Assembly: GCA_964036295.1 (NCBI GenBank)
Contig: OZ038465.1
Coordinates: 3,791,115-3,855,114, forward strand
Direction: 5' to 3'
Length of the DNA: 64,000 nucleotides
Source of the DNA: Plumapathes pennacea
Taxonomy: Eukaryota; Cnidaria; Anthozoa; Antipatharia; Myriopathidae
Below are positions 12,401 through 31,400 of this stretch, in pieces. The notes under the pieces were generated by a model that saw only the letters and a list, made by a program, of their open reading frames with translations, ran no database searches and was not told the origin of the DNA. The position numbers and the translations under genes are program-made. Within the stretch, counting starts at the first letter, position 1. Each line of letters begins with the position of its first letter.

Positions 12401-12881
12401 GTGGTAGAGGGTGTGGAAGCGAGAGTGGGTGTGGCTGAAAATGCGAAAGTAGCAATCTGGGACTGAAAGGTGGTGTTTTGCACATTCCAAACATCTGTCG
12501 TATTTTTCTGGACTCATTGTTAAGACAGGCTTTTGTTCGCCTAGTGGACCAGTTCTTTAAACACAAATTATTTATCCCGCAATAAACAGAAACTCAAAAG
12601 AACGTTTTTCATTGCTATTGTTGAAATGTTAATTTATTTTTTGGGGTAAAACATGAATAATATTTACACTTAGAAATACGCTCCATAGACTGAGATAAGA
12701 AACAAGAGTTATTTCTGCTTTTAGTTCCCCCAGTCCGGTGCACCGCAGTAAGGTCATTGTACGTCTGTCCAAAGTGTGATCTGGCCAGTGCTTCACTGCT
12801 TCAACCAATCGCCAGCTGCCTGGAAAGTTGCGGAACTCAGAACAGATCTCGAAAAACTGCTTTGTGTTTCGACACGAGTCC

Positions 12882-18744
<5,863 letters not shown>

Positions 18745-18950
18745 GTTTGTAGCTTGCTTTCTTGACAATCGGGGCAGAAAAAATCAGTTTAAATTCACTA
18801 AAATCTGAAAAAAACTACGTTGCTCTCTTCACCCGCCGACGTTCGCCATTACTGTGGTAAACCGCTGACAGGCTGTCCCAGAAACCTTTGCAGCGACTCT
18901 TACAGCCTCCCAGCATACCCCGCGCTCGCCCGACGTCCGCCATTTTGAAA
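18745..18950. promoter_or_regulatory. Putative bidirectional promoter, ISY1 / NDUFA12
   Basis: The two start codons face away from each other with 206 bp between them, so both core promoters must share this interval unless untranslated exons lie elsewhere. GTCCGCCATTTTG at 18935-18947, just before the NDUFA12 ATG, fits the YY1 consensus, a site typical of 5' UTRs of housekeeping and mitochondrial genes. A weaker GTTCGCCATTA lies near 18841 on the ISY1 side. I see no clear TATA box. Factor binding is inferred. Confidence 0.55.
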
Positions 18951-19370
18951 ATGTCTTTTATATCGAATTTTGTACGTGAGCAGAGAAACGTCCTCAAGTC
19001 CGTTGGAGGCTGGAAGAACGCGCTCTTCCGACTGGTGAGGGAAGGCAATGTGCGTACTGGAAGTTTTATTGGAATAGACAAGTATGGCAACAAGTACTAT
19101 CAGAACAACACCTACATGTTTTCAAGGAATCGTTTTGTCGAGTACCCATACGGAGTGAATAGATTTGACTTCGATGCGAGCCAGGTTCCCCCTGAATGGC
19201 ATCGTTGGCTGCACTACATGACGGACGACCCTCCAACAACTGACCCACCAGAGGATAAGAAGTTTTTGAAGAGCCATATTCAAAACCGTACAGGATCGAA
19301 GAAGGAGTACGTTCCGTACAGTACGACCACGCCGAAAATAGAGGCGTGGGAACCACCAAAAAGTAACTGA
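18951..19370 (+). CDS. NDUFA12: NADH dehydrogenase (complex I) subunit NDUFA12
   Basis: One open frame of 139 residues (the human protein has 145). The family core is clear: DKYGNKYYQNN, RFVEYPYG, VPPEWHRWLHYMTDDPPTT, and YVPYSTT near the C-terminus. NDUFA12 (B17.2) is an accessory subunit of the mitochondrial inner-membrane complex I, at the junction of the peripheral and membrane arms. The frame could be extended to 18888, but the family alignment starts at MSFISNFV, which follows a YY1-like site, so 18951 is preferred. No intron interrupts the coding sequence. That could be ancestral loss or a processed copy, but its place at a shared promoter with ISY1 and its intact frame suggest a working gene. 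Confidence 0.96.
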   Translation: MSFISNFVREQRNVLKSVGGWKNALFRLVREGNVRTGSFIGIDKYGNKYYQNNTYMFSRNRFVEYPYGVNRFDFDASQVPPEWHRWLHYMTDDPPTTDPPEDKKFLKSHIQNRTGSKKEYVPYSTTTPKIEAWEPPKSN

Positions 19371-20349
19371 CGCTGACTACACTGTGCCTTTAAGATGGCT
19401 TATCATTGGAGAGTAATTCAGACTTATTTTGTGAACGAATGAATGACTGGGATATTTTTTTTTTTCGCCAACTCTTTGATAGCCCATGGTCTTGTGTTGT
19501 GGCTATTCTGGTTGTAATAGCGTTAAGAATTAGCTCTATATACATCAGTTTAGTCCATTATCATGTAAATACAAATTGCAACTATAAAGTGTCAGTTAAT
19601 TTACAAGGTCAGGGCACCCATATCTTGGTTTCCACTTCTGCAGCCTGCAGGTGTTTGTTTCCCCCACCCCTCCCTCCCCCATCCCCTGCATTCAGCCATT
19701 TATCTGCACAGGCAGGCAAATCGTTGTGTTTTTCGGTCAGACTATAGATTTTAGATTAGCCTTTTGTCACTCTTAATACTTGCAATAAGTTGGACAGTGT
19801 GGGAGATCATTTTCACAAAGTTAGGGCGTCTATCCACTCACAAGGGAATGCAAACTTAATTCAACAATCCTAAGACAAATGTGAGTGCATCACACGTGAG
19901 GCTGAGCACGGCCCTGTAGTTGAAAGTCGAAATTAAGAGATTTTGTTTTTGCACTGCGTATTTTTAGTATCTTGGGGTGTAAAAACAGTCTCCACATCAG
20001 GTTCTATGTGATTATACTTTACACTGTACCCGTCGCACGACTTCAGTGGTACGTCATCTGCGTGCAAAAAAAATATTGCTGCAGTGCCCGACACCGATTA
20101 GCCTCAAAATAAAACGGAAGTCGCTCGTGGCCTGCTGTCGGGAGGCTAAACACCGATGGGTTAGCCTATTCTACTGAGATACGGCTTTTCCCCCGTAGAG
20201 TGATTGGCGCCCCAAGTCGAGGATGCAACTGTGTGCACCCCCGTTTCCGGATAAGATAACTTTCACCTGTAGAGGACAGATCTACTTTAATGAAATTTAT
20301 ACTTCATTGTTGCAACTATCTAAACAGTAACTTTGTCGTTTAAGTCACT
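19371..20349. other. Intergenic; NDUFA12 3' flank and a repeat fragment
   Basis: No gene seen. A C-rich patch lies near 19658-19686. From about 20076 to 20232 there is a repeat shared with 42095-42180: GCAGTGCCC, CACCGAT or CACCATT, then CCAAGTCGAGGATGCA. Within the first copy a GTGCCCGACACCGAT-type block recurs partly inverted. Confidence 0.6.
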
Positions 20350-20556
20350 TCATTCGTCGTTCTCAACTCGGATAGGAAAGGGCAGGTCCTCGTCTTCTAC
20401 GGGCCGTGCTTGTTCTTCCCCCCAAGACAGCCACTTGACCATGAACAGTGCAGCAAGAAGGGCTACAAGCCAGTAAAAGTAGCAGGTCCAAGGTTCGGTA
20501 AGAGTCTCTGCCACGGAGATGGTTACATCTAAATTTATCTGACGAACAACCACCAT
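20350..20556 (-). CDS. Small single-pass membrane protein, unknown function
   Basis: A 68-residue frame on the minus strand. The start sits in a good context (GAAGAAATGG). Residues about 25-46 form one hydrophobic helix (CYFYWLVALLAALFMVKWL) followed by an acidic tail (VEDEDLPFP, ending VENDE). A polar N-terminus, one helix and a short charged tail is a normal layout for small integral membrane proteins. I do not recognise a family, and it could be one exon of a larger gene. It is convergent with NDUFA12 across about 1 kb. Confidence 0.45.
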   Translation of the reverse strand: MVVVRQINLDVTISVAETLTEPWTCYFYWLVALLAALFMVKWLSWGEEQARPVEDEDLPFPIRVENDE

Positions 20557-22858
20557 TTCTTCAAATCATCAGCCAAGTTCCAATGAATAACTGAAACATA
20601 GAAACAAATACCGTAGAAGAATTAACCATCGGCTTAACGCAGAAAGTTCCAGGCTGATCTGATTGCAGGAGAAATTGTGGGCCCGCTCACCTGACTCTTG
20701 GATTGTTAAAATGGGATCAACCCGAGATCGTATTGGTGCGCGTTTACATTGTTGAAAAAGTAGTTGGCTACTCAAGTCAGACTGTGACAAACGGGACTGA
20801 GTCACTGAAAACGTGCTAGGGTCAATATATGACATATGCTAATCTAACTGAAATAGAATTTAACTTTGATTGACAGCCGGTGTGATTTTCCGGAAGTACC
20901 GTGAAAACATGTCCCGAATAAAGAAACTGATCGACTGTCAATCAAAGTTCAAATTCTGTTTCCTTGGCAGCAGGTAGTAAGATCCACGCCACGTCTAGTC
21001 CCACTCGCAGCCGTTAATAACTTAGTTCGTAGTCATTGAGAGATTTAGGGTGCCGTTCAATCGACCGTATTCCGGAATAGGAATAGCTAAAATGATTCAA
21101 AGTCATTTTTGCTTGATCTGGGGCAAATTTTACTCGGGATTGTTTTCAAAACCTTCACGCTGACATTTTGAAAAGCTCCCGATACATCTCGACATAATTC
21201 AGCTCCAAAACAAAATATTTTATCAATCAGTATTGCTATTCTTTTTCAGGAATAGACCCAATCGAACGCGCCCTTAATTAGTCATAGTTGGGTCGCCGCA
21301 TATTTTATCGAAGTTGAGTTCAATCACCGCCATCCACTACTCCGGCTAAACCTTTTATATTTTGTGCCAGTTGACTGAAACACGAGTAACTCAATAGTTT
21401 CCTAGATCAAATATACTCGGGAACCTCCTTTCAGTGACAAGCTTTAACTGTATACGTAAATCGAGCACAGATCCATACAATATAGGACCCGTATGCAAAA
21501 GCCCCGACTGGGAGGCCATTGTGCCCTAAGTGAAGCATCCTGCTGTTCTAGTGAATACCTGCATACTATAACATTAACAACCGACACATAGTAGCAACAA
21601 GCTGCAGAAAAATAACCAAAACATGGCAGGTAACTTATGCATTCTTCCACTTTTTCTCAGTCGGTAACACGTTAGAGTTGCTAGGCGCTTTCACGCGAAA
21701 TAAACCACAAAACGAATAGAGGCCTCTGCGGAGAAGTTAGAGTTGTGTAGTGCATGTAGAGCTGTTAGAGTGTAGGAGTGACACATGCGTGGAGTCCTCT
21801 ACCTTTTAACTGAGCTAGTATGTGTATAGATAACTGATAGAATAAGATCCACTGCCTACCCTCGTTAAAAGTTGTTTCATTCACGCAGAGTGACACAGGT
21901 TTTTCTCGAGACAATTCCTGATCCGGCCCTACAAAAATTTAATTTACTACAGTTCACCTCGTCAAGCCGGTTCCACTCAACTACTTACTGCTCGCATCTG
22001 CCCAGATTTCATTTACTGAGCATCGGCTTATTGATCTGAGATTCAGAGATCGCCCTCATCAGAATTACAAAATCCATTGAACTACCGGGCCATCTCAACC
22101 GGGCAGAAAGAAAAGCCATGCCCGGCTCCAACCGCTTCGACAAAGTAAAGGCCGAGAAACAAGGCGTATTCTCAGCAACATTTTTGGGGCGCTTTTTAAA
22201 ACGCGGCCGGCGTCTCATTGTCCAAAATCAGTTCAAATAATTAACTACCCAACTTATGAGTTCTGGGTTCTAAAGTAAAAGAACTTAGTTAATTGAAGGA
22301 AACCTATTTGACACTTACCTCTGACCAAAATGCTGAAATCAGCGCGTCTAAGCTTCGGCACAGATCTAAAACAAGATTTCAAAGGAAAGACCCTCCCACT
22401 AAGTGACAGGTGGATAATGTCGAACGGGCCGGAGTCACAGTAACCGTGGGGATCTCATGTGCCACGTGCCTAGTTAGCATAAACGGCAGAGCGATTCTAT
22501 CAGTAGCTAATATGATCATATCGTTTGTATGTGGCTCATGTGAACTGCAGAGTCAAGCATTCAATTAGCGATCGAAGTGCTGAGAATTACATTAGTCACG
22601 CATTCTTATTAGCTAACGAAACGAGGTTAGCGTGGAGTTGAATGCGAAAGGAGCGATACTGCATGACGACGGTCAACGCGAGCAATGAAAACATCATTTT
22701 ATTGTTTTTTTTTTATCTGGTTCGTGAAACAACTTCCAACAAATTACACTGGCGGAGAGAAGAGCGTGGTGAAAAAACACGGAGTGTCTGAAAATATTAG
22801 AGGCAAGTAGATGTAAAGAAACGTGTACATGGAACCACCCTACAATGGCCACCTCTCG
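20557..22858. other. Intergenic, no supported gene
   Basis: A short inverted repeat (arms about 20855-20875 and 20933-20957, TTTGATTGACAG type, ~60 bp loop) looks like a small foldback. Otherwise only short frames without recognisable domains are present. Confidence 0.5.
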
Positions 22859-23060
22859 GGCGGGGGGGGGGGGGGGGGGTTGGGGAGGGGGGGTGGGGTG
22901 TACTCCCATATATAAGCTATATTGGTATGTGTCGCTCCACGGGGTATCGTTTTCAATTCTGAAATAGGGCATACATTTTAAGGTCAGGTCTAAAATAGGG
23001 TATACATTTTGGAGTCTGGTCTGAAATAGGGTATACCTTTTGGAGTCACGCCTGAAATAG
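22859..23060. repeat. Poly-G tract and a 30-31 bp minisatellite
   Basis: A G-run from about 22861 to 22899 is almost pure G. From 22959 four units of about 30-31 bp follow, each carrying CTGAAATAGGG (or CTAAAATAGGG) then TATACATTTTGGAGTC. The unit starts are near 22960, 22990, 23021 and 23052. The last unit runs directly into the next foldback element. Confidence 0.88.
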
Positions 23061-23405
23061 GGTTTTTACCACAACACACTAGTTTCTCGCTCTCTGATTG
23101 GTCGATTAACCGTGGTAAATAAGAGTCCAGACAACGATATGACGCCAGCGTGTCACGCTTTGCATCGAAATACAACAAAACTTTCTTGTATATTTCTAAA
23201 TATTGTAGTAAAAAACAAATTTCCACTGGTTTGCCGTGGTGTGGGCTCTTATTTACCACAATTTACGTCATCACATGGTCAAAATTTGTTGTGGACTCAC
23301 TCGGCGAAGCGCCTCGCGAGTCCACAACATTTTGACCATGTGATGACGTAAATTGTGGTAAATAAGAGCCCACACCACGGCAAACCAGTGGAAATTTATT
23401 AAATA
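23060..23405. mobile_element. Foldback element with near-perfect central palindrome
   Basis: Around 23304-23310 the arms TTTACGTCATCACATGGTCA and their complement pair over more than 90 bp, with apex CTCGGCGAAGCGCCTCG. The outer left part (TTTCTCGCTCTCTGATTGG, 23082-23100) matches the 59.8 and 60.5 kb elements. There is no coding capacity. Long frames at 23112-23351 and 22990-23259 are the palindrome read on either strand. Confidence 0.92.
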
Positions 23406-25468
23406 GAAAATCAGATATTTTGATCTGAAATCACGTAAGGGTTTTTAGGACCGGGCGGCACACTCCCACCCAAAATTGTGATGAGTATGAGTACGTGGTT
23501 TAATAGCCGGTTGTAACTGCTACGATAGACTTGGGTTATGAGGAACTGGACAGGGGTGTGGCTTGCAAATTTATACAATGACTATCTTCCAGTTTTGCAG
23601 TACCAGCTGCGGTCGAATGATTTTTTAATGCCAAGATCTAGGTTTACGAAACTGATATTTTGGTACCAATTCACATTGCACGCAGTCTAGGGGTCTTCAT
23701 GAGTTAAAAAGTGCGGTACTACTGAACAATAGATAGCTACAAGAGAAAATTGGATGTTGTTGGGCAGTGCCTTTTTATTTCTAATTTTAATCTAATCCTA
23801 TAAGATCAGGTCATAACATTTGGAAGGTGGTCCTTACAAAACTAGTATAGATATGCGTCTTAATTCCGACGCTAATGATCCAAACGTCACCCAAAACAGA
23901 ATTTCAACATATCACGCATCAATGTCACGTTGATGCGTACATCATCTAACGAATATGTAAATATAATATACGTATTATATGTGTTTATATATGATTCACA
24001 GTTCCTTGTGAAAAACAAATCTCTGCAACGTTAAGTCACTTCACAGGATGCTCCTAAGCTAAAGATAGCTAATACTAGAACGTATAATAACATAACCTGA
24101 TACTAGGGTTAGCGCTCGAAAGGTCAGCTTGTAACACCACATTTCACTATAATTTCAGATGATGTCAGACGTACGTTCTGACATCACAAGCAAAACACAT
24201 TAAAACTAATAAGCAATATCAGCATGTGCAATTATTGTAATCATAATGATTTCTTTTTGGTGAGCTTTTTCTGGGGTGCATTCTTTAATTTGTAACCATT
24301 GTGGAATAGGAATTGTTGAAATGGCACGTTTTAGTTGCTTCTTTTTTTTTCCGGATTATTATTTTGTGTACATTCAAGTACAGTACATAACGTCACTGTG
24401 GAAACAATGTGAACAGTTAAAGCCATAGGATTTATCGATCATGCTGTATACCAAAGATTTTACTGATCATACTGGTCAGCAATTCCTATTCAAAAAATAG
24501 ATCACAATGTGCACCATTAACATCCAATAACAGGAACCAAACAACGATAGTTCCCTATAAATAACAACTGCATGGTCTCTATGCATTTATGTTGGAATTT
24601 TCAAATAGCCTTCAGCTCATAATATGATCTTAAATATTTTCCGTATCAGCACAATAGATCATTGTAGCATTGTCTGCATTATTCTTGTTGGATCTAGTAA
24701 ATAATGACCGAGTTAATACTGTATCATATCTATTTTACCCAGCAATTACAGCAAGATCCAATGCTGCTAAATTTGTTGACTCATGCAAACACTAACAGTG
24801 TTTTCTGGTGGAGTTTGGAAATTGGCCCAAAAGATGGTACAGGATTCAAGGGGAAATATTAAATCAAATTGCACAAACATCAAATATTTCTAAACTGGAA
24901 TAAAAGCCCTGAAATTTTGGCAAGAAGAAGAAAAACATAAATTCAGCAAATTCCAATAGTACAAACAATTTTAGTTAAAAAAAAAACATATTTAAACTTG
25001 GCATCTATAGTAGGTGTGTTGTAAAAACTAACTAATATGCATCAATCAAATCCAGCTGTTACAATCCCCCAGGGAAATTTGCACGGCAACCACAAACATG
25101 TACCATAATAGGAAGAAATTGGGTAAAATTGTCAGCTTTCATTGTGAGGATGTAATAAGTTGCTGGTAAACCAAAGACTGTGGCGGATCAAGGGAAAATT
25201 CAAGGGGTTCAGCTGAACCCCCTTTGGCTCACTTATTGGTATAAAAAAAAAAAAAAAAAAAAAGCTAATGAATGTATACTTTAGCTCAAAAGTACCTTCA
25301 ACAAATCTACAAACCCCTGCTCAAACCCCCTTTCACAAAATCCTAAATCTGCCCTAGGAAGAGGGGGGTGGGGATAAGGAAATGATTGATGCATTATGCT
25401 TAAAGGCAGGCAAATATCACACATGATATCATGTTCACTCAACAGATGCATTTTGTCCTCACTACAAT

Positions 25469-28400
25469 CTACACTTCAGTCTCTTGTACCTCACTGGGTG
25501 CCATACTGTTCATCTCTCCAGTTTGTTCACCATTTGGATCTAGGTGAGAATTAAGCTGACCTGGATACAGCTCACTAGGGGAGGACAAACCTTGGGAGAT
25601 GCCACGCTCTATTTCGTTGGCCAGAAGGCTGCTGCCTTCCTGTTTTCTTAACAGGCCAATGAAATGCCGGATAGTGCTGCCCTCCATCTGCTCATAGTAC
25701 TTGAACAGCTGCTCAGCTGGGTTTTGTAACCTGGAGTCCCAGAACTCAATGCGGCTCTTATCAACACCCAGTTCTTCAGCAATGAGCTTCCATGGAGCAT
25801 ATTCTGATGATAGAACACGCACTTTATTCATCCAATATGTAATTTATGACATACTGTAATGTACAGTATTACAACATTATCCTTGAATAATTTAATGACG
25901 CAATATTGTTTGGGCTTTTCTGGAATACTGCAGGAATAGCACTGCTGATCAATAAAATCTCTTTGGTTTGGAGTTAATTCAACTTGAAATGAATTGGCAG
26001 CTGTTTGCAATGCCAGGATGAAAGTATTCAACCCAATCTAAATAAAATTTCCCCCAAACCAAAAGGCAACTGTTGAAGGGGCAATTCAGCTATTCATATT
26101 CCAAAATAGACTCAAACAAACAAAGACTAATACTGGTTGCTTCAAGAGTACAAAATAATGCACACAAGTTGAATGATGCACCTTCTGAGGTTCAATCTAC
26201 AGTATCTAAAGCACCAATTAAAGTTACTGTTAACACATTACAAATAATATTACCATCTTTGCTGTGAAGTTTGAAGGCCATGTCGCGCCTCCATGCTACT
26301 GGCAGGCAAAGAAACCGAGAGTCTAGACTGACACTTGGAATGGATGCATTACATGTACATGCTGGTGGTGCTGATGACACTGAAGGGGCTGAGGAGAAAG
26401 AAAGGTAGAAACACACAACAAGGTTACCATACAGTATATCAGACCAGATTTACCAACAGATTGGCCAATTTGTACTAACATGCACAGTGTTGGTACAGTA
26501 CCTGTAGTAAGAGGTCTATCTGGATTACATGGAACTTCACCAGCTGGTGGAGCTGGGATGCCCTGTAATGGAACAACTTCCTCCACATCACGGTTCAAAT
26601 CCTCTCTCTTGATCAACACATCCTGTCGGTACTTATAGCACCTCCACAGGGTGTACAATATAACAACCAAACCAACAATAAGGCAGAAGCAAACTAAAAC
26701 CCAATTCCATGGACTTGGGAGGAAACTCAGAAGTCCTCCCTTGTTGCTGCTAATACCCACAGGAGTTGTCATACTTTTAGTTGTGTTAGTGGGCTGTGGA
26801 TAAGTTGTTTCAGGTACAGGTGCAGTGTTTGTAAGAACAAAATAAGGGGTACCTGAAACAAGAAACATGGCATGGTTATAATACAGTATTGATGTCTGCA
26901 AAATTGTATGCAAAAGCAAACTATAAAGAGGTTATTACACGGGAAGGAGTTCAATATGGCTGGGTATTTTTACGAGTTGGTTTTATTTTTTCGAGCCTGC
27001 TTCAGGTGAGAAAAAATAAAACTGACGAGTAAAAATACAGCCATATTGCATAACTTTTCATGTAATAAATTGTTTATTAATATACAACAAATGAAGCAGG
27101 GCAAACGTTCTCGTCACACGCAAAATGAAACAAAAAATGATGCGTTCGTAAATTTTGCTTGCAAAAATTGATCAGTCGTAAGCTAATAAACAAGTTGATC
27201 TGGTTTTGACCTTTATTTGTGCTCGAAAATGTGAAGTTGTGTAATAAGGAATCTTATTTGACTTATGTTAGGAAAAATGCAAAATGAGGCAAACCTGGTG
27301 TGGTTTTATTCAGAACATAACCATCACCTGGTTTACAGATCCTGTCATGTTCCGTTACACAGCTTTTCTCTTCATGTTGTCCAGGTTTACAGGGTGGAGA
27401 GCATGGCAGACAACTGGACCCCATCTTATAAAAGTAGTGGCCAACCTTGCATTTGTTACAAATTGGCTTAGTGGTTGGAGTACATTCCCGGGCAACATGT
27501 ACATTGCCATAACCACACAGACTGTCGGGGTCATCAGGGAAACACCTGTGAATGTAAGAACACAGTCACGTTACTGCACTGTCCTGTGGACTGTTCTGTT
27601 CTGTTCTATTCTGTTCTGTACTTCACTTTATTATATGGCACTGATACTACGCACGCTACGATTGGTTAATTTACCGGTCCATACTTTCCTGTACGGACCG
27701 CAAATTGATTTTACGCACATTCTGATTGGTCAATTTTACCGGTCCATAACTTACTGTACGGACCGCAAAATCAGTTTGCACATGTGGATCGCAAATGATT
27801 ACTCAAAAAGTTGCTAAACGTTTGTCATAAAAGGCCCAGAAGTGCAATGGGAAGTTTAAACGTTCCGGATACTCACTGTTAAGTTATGATGATCGGGGAA
27901 AGTTTACAATTTTGGAAAATGACCGTTACGAAGAAGGAAAATGTCCGAGGAAAAAATTGCTTGCGACCTCAGCCGTCATTGACAACAAGTGCTGCAGAGT
28001 ATGGAGGGTTGTTTCACCCCTGTGTTAAAATTTGCACACTTGCCAGGAAGAAAGTGGAAAGCGAACAATCACCGTGAACAGTTATGACTAAAACCGTGCA
28101 AGAATCAAGTTTTGCAAACATGTTTGCTCGTCATGGCGCACTGTGAAGACTGTAAATAAATTTTTCACAATGCACGAGAACTCTGTATTTCAAAATCACT
28201 GACTGGGACGAAAACGCCGTGGTGATTTGAGGACGTTTATTTTGCTGGAAGAAACCTAAACGCTCCACGAGGAGGCAGGAAAATTAAGCGGTGAGTTTTG
28301 AATAATATAACTATGTGTCGGTCGCAGTTTGTGGTGAAATGATTTTCTTTTAGTGCCATTTTGCCTTCTACATTATTGTGCGTGTAAGAAACTTATTCAA

Positions 28401-31400
28401 AAGAATAAAAAATACTCTGAGTTACAAAGCAGTTTCTTCTGGAAAGAGATAAGACTGCAGTTTTTTTAAATCTTTAGTGAGCGAGCAAGGGCGAGTTCGA
28501 GTCGTTCACCGAATAAAGTTCACTGCAGTGTCGTTGTTTGACATACGCTATGGGTCATTTCATTCAGCTCAGAACAAATTAGTATTTATCTAGGCAGTTG
28601 GTTCGACAGACGCTTATTTTCTTTCAAGATTTTCAAATCGGTAGAATTGTAAGCTGTTAACTGAATTTGTTGTGAAAACAAACGTGCGTAATTCATGCCT
28701 GATCGCGACTGATGTTGTTGAATGAACAAGACGAGTACTCGTCTTGTTCAAGGCCCCAGCCTTGTTTTATGTTTGCCGAAAAATCTAAAGCCATATAATA
28801 AATATCTTATTAACCTCGTTTGCTTGGTCCGTACCGTAAGTTATGGATCCTCATTTTTTTCGTCGCCTTATGGCCCTCGCGCGAAGCGCGCTCGGGCCAT
28901 AAGGCGACGAAAAAAACTCGGTCCATAACTTACTGTACGGACCGCGTACTCGGTTAATAAGATCTATGTAACTATGTAGCTGTGGCCAAATGGACTTGCA
29001 TGCCAGGGTGGCCAAAGCTCTAGCTCCCCTGGGGGATGGGGGGAAGTGTATGGCTCTTGAATAATTCTATTGGGGGAGGTTCTGCCCAGGCTTTCAACCC
29101 CTACTTACCCTTTCAAACACCATTCTGGTGTTCAAATGGTGACCCTTTCATATACCTCTGATATGAACATGTCTTTTTCAAGGGACAACTGCAGAATTGG
29201 TACAGCTTTGCGAAACGAAACAAGTTCACAATAATTATGAGGCATATTTAAGCAAAACTTACGATGTGCAAGGATCTGTAGCACTAGATATGTCGGAATA
29301 TTCGTGTCCGCTAATGCAATCGTAACACACTGTATCTTGTGTAGCTGTGCACTTTGTTTTCACGCCTTGTCCCGGTGGACATGGCTTGCATTTTAAACAC
29401 TTCTCGCCGTTCCACCACCACTGGTCGCCACTGGAAGCCGGGCACTGTGAGGAATTCTGTTGACAAAACAAACAATATGTTTAAATGAACTGACAAGTCA
29501 GCCGCCATGTTTTTCAAACAGAGTTCGCAAAGAACCTTGGGTTCAGCTGGCTATTACGTCATTGCACAGCGAACGATCGGAACTGACCTGATGAGCTGAA
29601 ACAAAGTCGAGGTGTTCATGAGCTGTAAAAAATGACTGAAGTGTCGGCAGGTCTTTTCCGCGGGTAGCGGGTAACGGGTGACGGGTAGCGGGTGACGGGT
29701 AACGGGTAGCGGGTAACGGGTAAGCGAGTAACGGGCAGCGGGCGACGTTCATTTCCCTCACTTGTTTATTTGGTGTTTGTTTGTAAAATAAATAATTTTT
29801 ATTACACGAGACACATTTACCTCGGTGAAAGCATTTACTTTACTGCGGTAAAAGTACGACGCGTCTAGACAATTCACAAAACCGTGGTAAGTGTGTTTCA
29901 GAACAATAGAAAATTTACCGTAGTAAATGCATCGATGAAACAACTCAGAGCACATTAACGGAGTCAAACAAACAGCTTCTTTGGCGGGAATTCGGCATAC
30001 ATTTTTGATTAGTCAAACAACAGCTGTAGACAGTGAAGCGTATTCCTTATACGTTTTACCGTGTAAGAAACAATTTGATTGCCAATTCATTGTTCTTACC
30101 AACGCCTTCCCAGAGGAACACTTGTTAAGTTTTTTTCTTGTAACACACTTGTTTTGTTGGAGAGAATAGCAATTAGAATAGCGCTTAAAACAATACATGG
30201 CCACCAAAGGACCATACCTCTTTAAAAGGAAACATTTGCAATTGATTACCAAACAAAATTAACGTTATACAGTATTTTAATGAGATTTTATTAACTATAT
30301 GTTATTATAATATCTCTTTGGTTTGATGGGTGACATTGCTGTACGTATTGGAACTGTATTTCTTATATCCTTCCTGACTTTTTTCTTCGTTGAAGGCAAA
30401 TTCATTTGGGGTCGATTTGCAGTTAGTTCAAATTACACGTCAATCAATAAACACTAATTGTCACCAAAGGTAGCTACTTGCGGTTCCATTTAAAATAGAA
30501 CATCAATCGCATTCACGGGTGTTTAACACGAGGTGGTGACATTGCTGACAAACACGACACAAGTCAAGATATGTGTAATGCATGCGCGAAAGAGTCACGG
30601 TTGCTTTGACTGCAATACTGATCTTCATCGACTGAGAAAGCGATTGAGTGTTACCCGTCGCCCGTTACCCGCTACCCGTCACTTGCTACCCGCTACCCGC
30701 TACCCGTGGAAAAGACCTGCCGCTGAAGTGTAGCCAACCAATTCGTGCCCGGATAAACCTCTCCAATTCCGATAGAACACGGCGTACCTCATCGCACTCA
30801 CAACACGTCAGGTGAAACAAAGGTCAAGCCGGCGGCTTTCTACATCAACTGGAATTAGTGCTGAGCAAGCACATCCAGTTCTAAGGGCCGGAAATTCTTT
30901 GACGTACGTATGTTAATGTCCGAGTGATATAAATTCGCTTGCTACAGCCACCCATATGGCGCCGCTATACTGTTAATAGTTCAGCAGAGTTGCTTTTTTC
31001 CAAGCTAATCAGGGTCGACACATTCTCAGTCGTTTCAATGCGCCCACAATCCTCACAAAAATTACGCAGTACCGCCGAAACCGGCGCGGTTGAGTAATAA
31101 ACACATCTCAGTTTCATTCAAGTATGTTTTACGACACTTTAGGTAATAATAAGGGTCATTGTGGACGCCTCCAAAAGACATGGCCGGTCGACCACCGAGA
31201 CATGGCACTAATAACTCTTTAAACTGGAACCTGTCAGTCATTTTTCTTCTTTTGAATAGACCCCAGAAAAAAATCAGAATATCCGATTGTCATTTCTCCC
31301 CTTCTTTGATCACCGCCGCCACACTCGCGTAGCCCTGATTGCAACGAAAATCAATCTGTATCTCGGTCCTAAGAGTTATAGTTTAAGCCCTGTCTGTGGA

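Noticed and set aside
22990-23351. Frames on both strands near 23.1-23.35 kb
   Set aside because: They are the two strands of one palindrome.
27328-27328. Exon 3 donor of TNFR copy A at 27327 as the main donor
   Set aside because: The equivalent site in copy B is AT, not GT, whereas the donor 33 bp downstream is intact in both. Kept only as a possible alternative.
29650-29750. CGGGTRR heptamers as interstitial telomere
   Set aside because: The unit is not TTAGGG and the mirrored array at 30650-30706 shows that these are inverted termini of one element.
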